From the NCBI GenBank assembly GCA_017859745.1, contig JAFMML010000010.1, positions 1 to 64,000 on the forward strand: a stretch of DNA of 64,000 nt. The letters are read 5' to 3'. This document shows positions 16,860-24,789 of the stretch, in pieces. A program made the translations under genes and the position numbers. The notes beneath the pieces were generated by a model, which was not told the origin of the DNA, made no database searches, and saw only the letters and a list, made by a program, of their open reading frames with translations. The stretch's first letter is position 1. Each line of letters begins with the position of its first letter. Source of the DNA: Planctomycetota bacterium (GTDB lineage Bacteria; Planctomycetota; Phycisphaerae; Phycisphaerales; SM1A02).

Positions 16860-17453
16860 ATGTCAGACCAAGGGCACGCGCTTCCCGGCGAGGACCTGAT
16901 CACGATCGAGGAGGCGGCCAGGCATGTCGGATTGAGCGTTCGGACCCTCCGTCGCTATCAGTCGTCCGGTCGCCTCGCGGTGGTCAGGGTGGGGCGGAAC
17001 GTGATGTGCACCCGTGCCGCAGCCGAGCGGGCGACCCGAAGTGGCGGCCTCGAGTTGGCGTATCAGAGGCTGGTGGAGTCGGAGTGGGACTCGCGTGCGG
17101 TTCGGGAGTGGATGGCGGCTTGGGCCGACTACGTGCGCATGGTTCCACCGGAGGGACGATCGCCGGAGTTCTCCTCGCGGTACGTCGAGATGGTTGCCGA
17201 CCGATTCGGCGAACTTCCCGTTCGCTCCTATCTGCTGAAGCACCTCGGCGAGGTCCACAAGGAGGCGAAGGACGGTGGCTTCGACGTCCTCGAGGTGGGC
17301 ATGATGCTGGCCTTGCCCGAGGACACCCCCGTCATCGACGCCGTGCGCCACATGCAGTTTCGATTTGCGGGCCGACTGATCGACGGGCAGGATGCCCAGG
17401 CGAGCCTTGGCACATCCGGGCCTCGGAGCACGGCCTTTCGCGGCGAGTTCTAG
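16860..17453 (+). CDS. MerR/excisionase-type helix-turn-helix protein with unknown C-terminal domain
   Basis: Residues 12-60 form a helix-turn-helix domain of the MerR/excisionase kind: LITIEEAARHVGLSVRTLRRYQ, then a wing GRLAVVRVGRN. The remaining 135 residues are mostly helical with no recognised family (SRYVEMVADRFG, LLKHLGEVHKEAKDGG) and end in a polar tail. It is probably a transcription regulator, possibly of itself given the repeated motif over its promoter and start. ATG 16860 is the only start that begins just ahead of the domain; the frame upstream is not protein-like. No neighbour suggests a specific target. Confidence 0.72.
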   Translation: MSDQGHALPGEDLITIEEAARHVGLSVRTLRRYQSSGRLAVVRVGRNVMCTRAAAERATRSGGLELAYQRLVESEWDSRAVREWMAAWADYVRMVPPEGRSPEFSSRYVEMVADRFGELPVRSYLLKHLGEVHKEAKDGGFDVLEVGMMLALPEDTPVIDAVRHMQFRFAGRLIDGQDAQASLGTSGPRSTAFRGEF

Positions 17454-17524
17454 TTGTCCCGGTGGGACCGCCCCCGATGCTCCCGACCGCGGCCGGAGGC
17501 TCGCGGGCCTGCCGCGACGATCCG

Positions 17525-17950
17525 TCAATCCGATGCCGACTCGACCCCGAGCCGATGCCGAAGGGCCGCGGCACGTGACGCGGCATCGGGATCCGCCGCG
17601 GCGTTCCAGACCAGATCAAGGCCTCGCCCGTCGGCAAACTTCGGGATGACGTGGAAGTGGACGTGCATGACCGCCTGATGGGCGATGGTGCCGTTGTTCT
17701 GGAGCACGTTGCACCCTTCGGCGCCCGTTTCGGCGACCACGGCACGGCAAAGTCTGGGAAGCACGCGACCGATCGCCGCCGCCGATTCGTCGGAGAGTTC
17801 GTCCAGACGGGCCTTCGCCTCCTTGGGAATCACCAGCAGATGACCCGGGGCGAGCGGCGCCACATCGAGGAAGGCAAGCACCTGCTCGTCCTCGTAGACG
17901 CGGTGGCAGGGGATCTCGCCAGCGAGAATCTTCGAGAAGATCGTGGACAT
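17525..17950 (-). CDS. HIT (histidine triad) family nucleotide-binding protein
   Basis: A 141-residue protein beginning MSTIFSKILAGEIPCHRVYED with triad His96/98/100 in HVHFHVIP, the HinT-like pattern. Such proteins hydrolyse adenosine phosphoramidates and related AMP conjugates in the cytoplasm. The C-terminal 25 residues extend past the usual HinT end. It is divergent from nadC with only 72 bp between the start codons. Confidence 0.92.
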   Translation of the reverse strand: MSTIFSKILAGEIPCHRVYEDEQVLAFLDVAPLAPGHLLVIPKEAKARLDELSDESAAAIGRVLPRLCRAVVAETGAEGCNVLQNNGTIAHQAVMHVHFHVIPKFADGRGLDLVWNAAADPDAASRAAALRHRLGVESASD

Positions 17951-17956
17951 CGCCGG

Positions 17957-17962
17957 ACGGTA
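17957..17962 (-). promoter_or_regulatory. Putative -10 TACCGT, leaderless start of the HIT gene
   Basis: TACCGT on the minus strand is followed by 6 nt and then the ATG at 17950. No ribosome site is present. Confidence 0.5.
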
Positions 17963-18009
17963 CCCGGGAGTCCCGGAGGACGCCCGGCCTCGCATGCCGG
18001 GCGATCGGG

Positions 18010-18015
18010 TACGGT
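18010..18015 (+). promoter_or_regulatory. Putative -10 TACGGT, leaderless start of nadC
   Basis: TACGGT is followed by 7 nt and then ATG 18023. It lies back to back with the HIT-gene element in a 72-bp divergent region. Confidence 0.5.
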
Positions 18016-18022
18016 TCGCGGC

Positions 18023-18964
18023 ATGGCCGTCGATGAACTCGACCGAATCGAGCTGCCGGACCTCGCCAAGCGCCTTCTGGGCACGCCGCTGGTGGCGCGT
18101 CTGCTCGATCTGGCGATCGACGAGGACCTCGGCCGCGGCGACATCACCACGGAGCTCTTCGTGGATCCGTCCCGTCGCGCCGCCGGGGCGATCGTCGCTC
18201 GCGGGCCCGGCGTGCTGGCCGGCGTGCCGCTGCTGGAGATCGTGCTGCGGAAACGAGCCGGAGCGACGCGGTTCAAGGCCCTCAAGGCCGACGGCGACCG
18301 GTTCGAGGCCGGCGATCCGGTGCTCGAACTCGAGGGGCCGCTGCGAGGGATCCTGCCGCTCGAGCGCACCATGCTCAATCTGCTGGGACGTCTCAGCGGC
18401 GTCGCCACGCGAACGGCGAGGTTCGTCGCCGCGGTCGAGGGCAGCGGTGCCGTGGTCTGCGACACCCGCAAGACGACGCCGGGTCTCCGGATGCCCGAGA
18501 AGTACGCCGTCCGCTGCGGAGGCGGAACCCTCCATCGCCTGGACCTCGCCGAGGCGATGCTCGTCAAGGACAACCATGTGGCCTCCGCGACGCCCGATCG
18601 CTTTGCGGCCAAGGTCGCGGAAGTGGCCGCCGCGGCGCGGCGGGATCGCTCGGTCCGCTTCGTCGAGGTCGAGGTGGACACGCTCGAGCAGCTCGATCGG
18701 ATCCTCGATCTTCCGGAAGGCACCGTCGATCTGGTGCTTCTGGACAACATGGACGACGCGACCTTGCGAGAGGCCGTCGCGCGTCGGGATCAGGTTCGCC
18801 CCGGCGTCCGACTCGAGGCGTCGGGTGGGGTGACCCTCAAGTCGGTCGCCGCGACGGCCGCCACCGGTGTGGAGCGGGTCGCCTGCGGCTCATTGACCCG
18901 CGACGCCGTCTGGATCGACTTCGGGCTCGACCTGTTGAACGCGGTTCCGCCCTCCGGTGGCTGA
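18023..18964 (+). CDS. nadC: Nicotinate-nucleotide pyrophosphorylase (carboxylating), quinolinate phosphoribosyltransferase
   Basis: Converts quinolinate and PRPP to nicotinate mononucleotide in de novo NAD synthesis. The 313-residue protein shows the family signatures: EDLGRGDITTEL near the N-terminus, ERTMLNLLGRLSGVAT, DTRKTTPGLR (substrate-binding Arg/Lys), LVKDNH, VEVEVDTLEQ and the C-terminal EASGGVTL...ACGSLT barrel end. Its stop overlaps the GTG of birA by 8 nt, so the two are co-translated. nadA and nadB are not in the window. Confidence 0.96.
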   Translation: MAVDELDRIELPDLAKRLLGTPLVARLLDLAIDEDLGRGDITTELFVDPSRRAAGAIVARGPGVLAGVPLLEIVLRKRAGATRFKALKADGDRFEAGDPVLELEGPLRGILPLERTMLNLLGRLSGVATRTARFVAAVEGSGAVVCDTRKTTPGLRMPEKYAVRCGGGTLHRLDLAEAMLVKDNHVASATPDRFAAKVAEVAAAARRDRSVRFVEVEVDTLEQLDRILDLPEGTVDLVLLDNMDDATLREAVARRDQVRPGVRLEASGGVTLKSVAATAATGVERVACGSLTRDAVWIDFGLDLLNAVPPSGG

Positions 18965-19757
18965 GTCCTCCTCGGATCGGTTGGCGATCTGGCGACGCGC
19001 TCTTTCGGAGGCCGTGGAGCGCTCGTGCGTGTTTCATCGCGTCGAAGTGGTCGCGTCGACCGACTCGACCATGGAACTCGCACGCGGCGTGGACGCCGGC
19101 ACGATCATCGTCGCTCTCGAACAGACGTCGGGCCGGGGCCGACGCGGCCGGACCTGGTTCGATGGTGGTGGGGGCGTGGCGGCGACGGCGGTCCTCGAGA
19201 TGGCGTCGGAGGACCCGCTGCTGTCGACGCGGGCAGGACTGGCGATGGCGGCCGCGGTGGAACCATGGCTCGATCGGAGGGCCGGCCTCAAGTGGCCCAA
19301 CGATCTCGTGATCGCCGAGCGCAAGGTCGGCGGAGCGCTGATCGAGCGGAGCGGTTCCCGGGTGCATGTCGGCATCGGCATCAACGTCGATCGGATGGCC
19401 TGGCCTGCGGAACTCGAGAACATCGCTGCGAGCCTCGCCGAGGTGGCTCCGATGGCGACGACGCGACTCGACGTCGCCTGCTCGCTGCTCTCGGCGGTCG
19501 ACAGGTGCATGAGGGCGCCGGAGCCGGCGACCCGGGAGGCCTGGGGCGCCCGGGACTGGCTTCGCGGCCGTCTCGTGCGGATTCGGGATCGAGAGATCGA
19601 GCATCTCGGTCGGATCGTCGTGATCGAACCGGACCGACATCTGGACCTCATGGACGCCGAGGAGCGACTCGTCCGAGTGCCCGCGGCCACCGCCGAGATC
19701 GTCGAGGTGATGTCCCTCGGTCATCGGCTGGGCGTGGGCGACCCCGACCGCCGATAG
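18957..19757 (+). CDS. birA: Biotin-[acetyl-CoA-carboxylase] ligase
   Basis: Attaches biotin to carboxylase carrier protein. The 266-residue protein has the catalytic core only: STDSTMELARG, the biotinyl-AMP loop GRGRRGRTW, LKWPNDL, KVGGALIE and GIGINV, then a small C-terminal SH3-like domain. The N-terminal DNA-binding domain of E. coli BirA is absent, so it is a monofunctional (type I) enzyme. It starts at GTG 18957 within the nadC coding end. Confidence 0.93.
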   Translation: MAESSSDRLAIWRRALSEAVERSCVFHRVEVVASTDSTMELARGVDAGTIIVALEQTSGRGRRGRTWFDGGGGVAATAVLEMASEDPLLSTRAGLAMAAAVEPWLDRRAGLKWPNDLVIAERKVGGALIERSGSRVHVGIGINVDRMAWPAELENIAASLAEVAPMATTRLDVACSLLSAVDRCMRAPEPATREAWGARDWLRGRLVRIRDREIEHLGRIVVIEPDRHLDLMDAEERLVRVPAATAEIVEVMSLGHRLGVGDPDRR

Positions 19758-19809
19758 TCCAGAGGTGCGGAGCGTCGCTCGGGCATCTTCAAGCGGTCGA
19801 GAGGTCGGC

Positions 19810-20526
19810 GTGGTGATCGACATCGTCGCGGCGCTGGCGATCGGAAGCGTCTCGCTCGGCGCGGTGATCGGTGTGGCGTCCGCGGCCCCGCAGAGCGATC
19901 CTTGGAGTGTCCAGCGGGCCGACGAGGCTCCGCGCGACCTGCGGCGACCGATCGATCAAGGCCTTGCCGATCGCAACACCCTCGGCACGAGTCTGCGAAG
20001 CCTTCCGCAGGCGATCGACGAGGGTCGGAGTTTCGGACGTCTGTACGTGGATCCCCAGCGGTCCGACCGCTTTCTACGGCGGCAGGGCGGACTTGCGGCG
20101 GTGTTCCCGCAGTCGGTCTACATCGGCGAGGGTGCCAACGGCATTGCGGTGGTGCCGCCGGGGACGATCTTCGAACTGGGATGGAATCGCGAGGCGGTCC
20201 CCGGGATCGGATCGGTCGGGACTCGTCCGAAGACGCCCCCGAAGGAACTCGTGCCGCCGGGCGAGAACCGACTCGAGTCGAGTGGGTTTCTGATCGCACC
20301 GACGAGATGGACGCTGGATGGCGAACCTGCCGTTGCCGCGGATGTTCCCGATCGCGGAGTGGCGGGATTCGGGGATCCGCTCGAGGCGTTCGAAGCCGGA
20401 CGCGAGGGCTCGGGCCGGCCGTCGAGTCGGAATCGACCGAGGTTCGTTCGAGACGCCGCGTACCGCCACCAGCGACTCGATGAGTTGTTCCGGAGGGCCG
20501 TTGCGGCGTCCCGTGCCGGGGACTGA
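19810..20526 (+). CDS. Exported protein of unknown function
   Basis: No family recognised. GTG 19810 (or GTG 19813) follows a GAGAGGTCGG site and opens a hydrophobic signal/anchor (about residues 3-25, ending ASAAPQ). The remaining 210 residues are rich in Arg, Pro and Gly. One segment (about 80-120) reads as beta-strands around YIGEGANGIAVVPPGTIFELGW, and the C-terminus is basic and helical. It is third in line after nadC and birA with a 52-nt gap. Expression as a protein is supported by a clean frame and signal; role is unknown. Confidence 0.6.
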   Translation: MVIDIVAALAIGSVSLGAVIGVASAAPQSDPWSVQRADEAPRDLRRPIDQGLADRNTLGTSLRSLPQAIDEGRSFGRLYVDPQRSDRFLRRQGGLAAVFPQSVYIGEGANGIAVVPPGTIFELGWNREAVPGIGSVGTRPKTPPKELVPPGENRLESSGFLIAPTRWTLDGEPAVAADVPDRGVAGFGDPLEAFEAGREGSGRPSSRNRPRFVRDAAYRHQRLDELFRRAVAASRAGD

Positions 20527-20550
20527 TCTCCGAGTCCCTGCGACTCGATC

Positions 20551-20835
20551 TCAGAGGTCGGCCAGGCGACTTCGGCAGTGCCCCAGCTCGTCGCGGACGA
20601 TGGTGCGGATGCCCGGGTCGAGCACCCAGAACCGATCGTCCACGAGGTAACGGAAGTCGAATCGGGCGTCCCGATCGCGATCGATCTGGACCGAGGCGGT
20701 CCAGCGGCCGCTGTCGCCGGCGGTCATCGGCCAGGATCGCTCGAGGCCGTCCGGACCGGTGGCGTGGATCTCGACCCGCGATGCGTGCGGGTCCTCGAAG
20801 ATGAACTGCAACGCCCCGGGCAGCGTCCGTACCAT
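20551..20835 (-). CDS. Stand-alone CBM48/AMPK-type glycogen-binding domain protein
   Basis: A 94-residue protein consisting of one beta-sandwich of the CBM48 (isoamylase-N/AMPK-beta) type: VEIHATGPDGLERSWPM, then GRWTASVQI, DFRYLVDDRFWVLDPG. In glycogen branching and debranching enzymes this domain precedes the catalytic barrel, which is missing here. It may bind glycogen or act as a small regulatory subunit. AGGGAGAAGG precedes ATG 20835. It converges on the gene at 19810 with a 24-bp gap. Confidence 0.72.
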   Translation of the reverse strand: MVRTLPGALQFIFEDPHASRVEIHATGPDGLERSWPMTAGDSGRWTASVQIDRDRDARFDFRYLVDDRFWVLDPGIRTIVRDELGHCRSRLADL

Positions 20836-21039
20836 CGTGCCTTCTCCCTTCCGCCCACGTTGTGCTTCACACCAGGGACCGCAACCGCGGGACCTCCGAA
20901 CCGACTCATGCGACCGTCCGTTCCACGGCTCTCTTTCCTGCGACATGCCGTCGATCGATGTCGCCGCCCGAGGGCATCGGCGTCGAAGGCCAGCGGCTTC
21001 GCCAGCGTGGGTCGCCATCGGGCGATTGGCCTGCGGGAG

Positions 21040-22668
21040 ATGCCGGTGGTGACGATCGCGATGGTGGCCGCGGTCGCCTCTGCCGAGTACCGGTCCTTGG
21101 ACAAGGCCCCTGTGGCGGTGGAGGGGGGTGTTCTTCTGGTGCCGATCGCCCGGGACACCGCCGCACCACCGGCGGAATGGCCGGCGGAGATTCCCGCGAA
21201 GCTCGACGACGGTCGGGAGCTGGTCGCGAGGATCGGTTGGCTTGTTCCGGCGCCGAGTCCCGGGCCGACGTCCTGGACGGCGTCCGGCGAGCCGTTCACC
21301 ATCGTCGACCGCACCAGCAACGAGTCGGCGCTGCCGATGCTGCTGCTCGATCTTCCGAAGGGATATCGGGGCGGAGTGAGATGGGATGGCGACGACGTCG
21401 CACCGCGATGGCTGATTCCCGCGTCGTCGCGGGTCCGAGAGCCTCGGGCGGAGCCGAGCGATTCCGCAGACGCCTTGCCGGACGCTGGACATCCCCTCGA
21501 GTGGTTCCGTTGGGTGCTGCTCGCCGAGCGGGTCGGTGGCACGCCGCCCCCGCCGCCGGGGGACGCGGCGGGTCGCCTCGCGGCACGACACCTTTCCGAA
21601 GTGTGGCAGGCGGCGATCGCCCGCATCGAGCGGACGAGTCCGGGCGTCGCCGAGGAACTTCGGCAACGACTGACCGCGACCTGCACCCTTGTGGATCCAA
21701 CCGGGCCGCAGCGAGAACTCGCCGCATGGATCGCCGACCCGCAGGACCTCCGAACGTTGCTGGCGCTCGCCATCGATTCGGAGCGTGACGACTCGGCGGT
21801 GATGCAGAGCGTGCTGGCCTGGCTTCGCAACGAGCCGTCGGTGCTGCTTTGGGCCGAGGAGGCCCGCGGCGAGGAGGTCGCGTTCGGCGTCGCCAATCCC
21901 GAGACGACCGGTGCGGTGCTTCGTTGTCGCTGGCTCGAGGACGATCCGGTCCCGATCGCGGTCGTGGTGCCTCCGCGGACGGCGCAGCGTGTGGTCCTGC
22001 AACGCCCGAATCGAGACGGCGTGTCCACCGACGGCGGCGTGCTGATCATCGAGCACGGTCTGCACCGTCGGCGTCTGGAGTTCGGCAATCGCCCCGCGGC
22101 GGTGCGTCCACCCGGGACCTCCATGGGTCGGTTCAGCCGGGGGTTGTCCCTGGCGTCGCTGCAGGCCGGGCGCAGCACCTCCCCATCGCCGGAGCGAGGC
22201 GGATCCGCCGAACTGAGGCGACGGCAGGGGCGGTGGGAACTGTTCGTGGAATGCTTCCGGCCTGCCGATGCGCGAAAGGACGAGTTGGTCGTGCGGGTCG
22301 GAGACGTCGAGGCCCCGGCGGCGGTGCTTCGAGTCCCCGAGACCGGGCCGCTTCGCAGCGGCGATGCCGAGGTGCATCGGGCTTCTCATGCCGATCGATG
22401 GCGATGCCGCGTGGTGCTTCCCGAGACGTGGCTGGCGGCCGGCCTGGTCGGCACGAGCGCTCCGGGAGTGGGATTCTCGATCGAACGGCGACTGACCCTG
22501 CCCGGCGGCGACGTGGAGCGAACCTCCACGGGACCACCTCGCCCCCCATGGATCGATCGGCCTGCGACGGAGGTCCACGACCTGTCGAGGTGGCCGCGCG
22601 GCCCGGGCGATCCGGTCGGTCCCGTCGTGCCGGAACCGCAGGGCCGAGGTCGTATACTCGCGCCATGA
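21040..22668 (+). CDS. Large exported protein of unknown function
   Basis: No family recognised. About 540 residues, beginning with a signal-like stretch (VVTIAMVAAVASA-EYR). GTG 21049, 9 nt after GCGGGAG, and GTG 21007, which would give the signal a basic N-region, are alternative starts. The body alternates beta-rich segments (IVDRTSNESALPMLLLDLPKGYRGG; GFSIERRLTLPGG) with a helical middle (about 170-260) that includes a DPQDLRTLLALAIDSERDDSAV segment. The tail is Pro/Arg-rich. Its last 4 nt overlap the parA start, which suggests coupled expression. Confidence 0.55.
   Translation: MPVVTIAMVAAVASAEYRSLDKAPVAVEGGVLLVPIARDTAAPPAEWPAEIPAKLDDGRELVARIGWLVPAPSPGPTSWTASGEPFTIVDRTSNESALPMLLLDLPKGYRGGVRWDGDDVAPRWLIPASSRVREPRAEPSDSADALPDAGHPLEWFRWVLLAERVGGTPPPPPGDAAGRLAARHLSEVWQAAIARIERTSPGVAEELRQRLTATCTLVDPTGPQRELAAWIADPQDLRTLLALAIDSERDDSAVMQSVLAWLRNEPSVLLWAEEARGEEVAFGVANPETTGAVLRCRWLEDDPVPIAVVVPPRTAQRVVLQRPNRDGVSTDGGVLIIEHGLHRRRLEFGNRPAAVRPPGTSMGRFSRGLSLASLQAGRSTSPSPERGGSAELRRRQGRWELFVECFRPADARKDELVVRVGDVEAPAAVLRVPETGPLRSGDAEVHRASHADRWRCRVVLPETWLAAGLVGTSAPGVGFSIERRLTLPGGDVERTSTGPPRPPWIDRPATEVHDLSRWPRGPGDPVGPVVPEPQGRGRILAP
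22653..22658 (+). promoter_or_regulatory. Putative -10 TATACT, leaderless start of parA
   Basis: TATACT, followed by 6 nt, then ATG 22665. It lies inside the end of the upstream gene, so parA could be transcribed on its own. Confidence 0.5.
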
Positions 22669-23657
22669 GCGAACCACGGCAGGAGGCCGCGGAGGCGGGC
22701 GACGCCGCGCTTCCGGTCGGCGATCGGAATCCCCCTCGCCCCCGTCTCGTCGCCCTGATCAACCAGAAGGGTGGCGTCGGCAAGACGACCTCGACGGTCA
22801 ATCTCGGCGCCGCCCTCGCGGACGCCGGGCGACGGGTGCTCTTGATCGATCTCGATCCTCAGGGGCACCTGTCGCTGCATCTGGGCATCGATCCGGACAC
22901 CTGCGGCGAGACCGTGTACGACGTGCTGCTCGACCCGGAGGTCGGCCTCGACAGCGTCGTCCACAAGGCCCGCCCCAATCTCGACGTGGTCCCGGCCAAC
23001 GTCGATCTCGCCGCGGCGGAGAGCGAACTCGCGTCGGTCGAGGATCGCCACGCGATCCTGACCCGGAAGTACCGCGCCGCCGCTGGCGCGTGGGATGTCG
23101 TGCTTCTCGACTGCCCGCCGAGTCTCGGCATGTTGACGCTGAACGGCCTTGCGCTGGCGGAAGAGGTGATCGTTCCGATGCAGGCGCACTTCCTCGCTCT
23201 GCAGGGACTTGGTCGACTGCTCGAGACCGTCTCGCTGGTGGGACGCGGGGTGAACCCCGACCTGCGGGTCTCGGGCGTGCTTCTCTGCATGCACGAGCGG
23301 CAGAGCAGTCACGGCCGCGAGGTCGTCTCCGAACTGAAGCAGTTCTTCCGGGAGGCGAAGGGCGGAGATCAGGCCTGGAGCGGCGCATCGGTGCTGCTGC
23401 CGGCGGTGCGTCGGAACATCAAGTTGGCCGAGGCGCCGAGCTTCGGTCAGACCATTCTCGACTACGCCCCCAACTGCCCCGGGGCGATGGACTACCGCAC
23501 CCTTGCGCAGCGTCTCCTCGAACGCTGGGACAAGGAAGATGGCCGTGCGGGCGACGCAGGCCGGCTCGCGCCGAGTGCTTCGGTTCAGACGGCCGTCGTC
23601 GAGACCGTGCGCGAGGAGTCTTCGACTCCGTCCGCGACGGTGTCCGTCGAGGACTGA
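22665..23657 (+). CDS. parA: ParA/Soj-family chromosome-partitioning ATPase
   Basis: A 330-residue Walker-type ATPase with deviant Walker A KGGVGKTT (35-42), switch I/Walker A' DLDPQGHLSLHLG, Walker B VVLLDCPPSLG, and the ParA motif VPMQAHFLALQGLG. A 20-residue acidic start and a 45-residue Ser/Thr/Glu tail flank the core. Chromosomal ParA normally works with ParB on parS; neither a ParB gene nor a parS site was seen here, so it could also be an orphan ParA that positions another cargo. Confidence 0.9.
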   Translation: MSEPRQEAAEAGDAALPVGDRNPPRPRLVALINQKGGVGKTTSTVNLGAALADAGRRVLLIDLDPQGHLSLHLGIDPDTCGETVYDVLLDPEVGLDSVVHKARPNLDVVPANVDLAAAESELASVEDRHAILTRKYRAAAGAWDVVLLDCPPSLGMLTLNGLALAEEVIVPMQAHFLALQGLGRLLETVSLVGRGVNPDLRVSGVLLCMHERQSSHGREVVSELKQFFREAKGGDQAWSGASVLLPAVRRNIKLAEAPSFGQTILDYAPNCPGAMDYRTLAQRLLERWDKEDGRAGDAGRLAPSASVQTAVVETVREESSTPSATVSVED

Positions 23658-23658
23658 C

Positions 23659-24789
23659 GTGGCCGAATCGAGATCGAGTTCCCTCACGGCGCTGGAACGA
23701 CGCGGCTGGCGCATCGTGTTCGCATCGTCGGCGGGCCTCTACCTCGTGGGCAGCCACTGGCCGCGCCTCGAGATGGATCCGGTCGGTGAGGCCGGACCGA
23801 GCCCGGACAAGATCCTGCACTTCCTCGCGTTCCTGCTGCTCACCTTGCCGGCGTGGTGGACCGGGTGGTTCCGGACGCTGATCGGCCTGTGGCTTGCGGG
23901 CGTCGGGTTCGCGGTCTTCGACGAGGTCACGCAATGGCTGTTGCCGATCGAGCGCAACATCACCGCCGGGGATCTCCTGTGCGACGCCTGCGGGATCACC
24001 GCGGGTGTGGCGATCCTCGCCGCTTCGAGGCCGATGGACGATCCTCGCAGCCGCCGCCTTGCGGCGCAACGCGGCATCGCCGAGGCGACCCTGCTGTCGA
24101 AGACCTCGAACTGGCTGGTGCTCGGCGTCACCGGCATGCTCGGTGCCGTGGTGCTGGTCCCGCTGGCGGTCCTGCTCGCGGACCCGCTTCGCATCGAGGC
24201 CCGGGCGATGGCGGTCGCCGGCGGAGCGCTCGGCATCGCCGTCGCCGGACTCGTCGGGCTGGAGTTCGGAACGCGTGCGACCGTGCGGCGTCTGCGTCGC
24301 GCGAACGCCTGCGTTCGGTGCGGGAGCGCCGACGCCGCAGCGAACTGCGACAACTGCGGTGCAGAAGGCGTCTCGCAGGCCTGGTTCGAACCTCCTCGCC
24401 CGACCGCGGCGGCGGTGTTCGATGCGGCGTGGTGGCCGCTGCTTCGTGCAGGCGTGGTGGCGACCGCGACCATCGTCCTGCTGGGCGTGTTCGGTCTTGT
24501 CGAGCGCTGGTGGCCCGACGAGACCACGATCGCTCGGGTGGTGGACTTCACCGTTCTCGTCGTCGCCGCGGCGTGGGGGATCCATGGTGCTCGGCGGCGC
24601 CTTGCACGCCTTGCGTCGGAGGCGGATCGCCGTTGCGTCCGATGCGGGCACGATCTCCGTGGCTTGCAGGATGCCCATGGGATCGCGAACTGTCCGGAGT
24701 GCGGGAGTCCGTTCCTCTTCGGAACCGACCGGATCGAAGGCGCGGTTCGCTCGACGCAGGCGTCCGACGGGGAGACGATGTCCGGATGA
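23659..24789 (+). CDS. VanZ-like membrane protein with two zinc-ribbon segments
   Basis: GTG 23659, one base after the parA stop, gives 376 residues. The first 120 residues form a VanZ-like domain with three to four helices and the acidic signature FAVFDEVTQWLLPIERNITAGDLL. Two more helices (about 150-195) precede a cytosolic CVRCGS...NCDNCG ribbon. Two further helices then precede a C-terminal CVRCGHDLRGL...NCPECG ribbon, a tail style common in planctomycete membrane proteins. The role is unknown; teicoplanin resistance should not be inferred from VanZ alone. Translationally linked to parA and the oxidoreductase. Confidence 0.78.
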   Translation: MAESRSSSLTALERRGWRIVFASSAGLYLVGSHWPRLEMDPVGEAGPSPDKILHFLAFLLLTLPAWWTGWFRTLIGLWLAGVGFAVFDEVTQWLLPIERNITAGDLLCDACGITAGVAILAASRPMDDPRSRRLAAQRGIAEATLLSKTSNWLVLGVTGMLGAVVLVPLAVLLADPLRIEARAMAVAGGALGIAVAGLVGLEFGTRATVRRLRRANACVRCGSADAAANCDNCGAEGVSQAWFEPPRPTAAAVFDAAWWPLLRAGVVATATIVLLGVFGLVERWWPDETTIARVVDFTVLVVAAAWGIHGARRRLARLASEADRRCVRCGHDLRGLQDAHGIANCPECGSPFLFGTDRIEGAVRSTQASDGETMSG

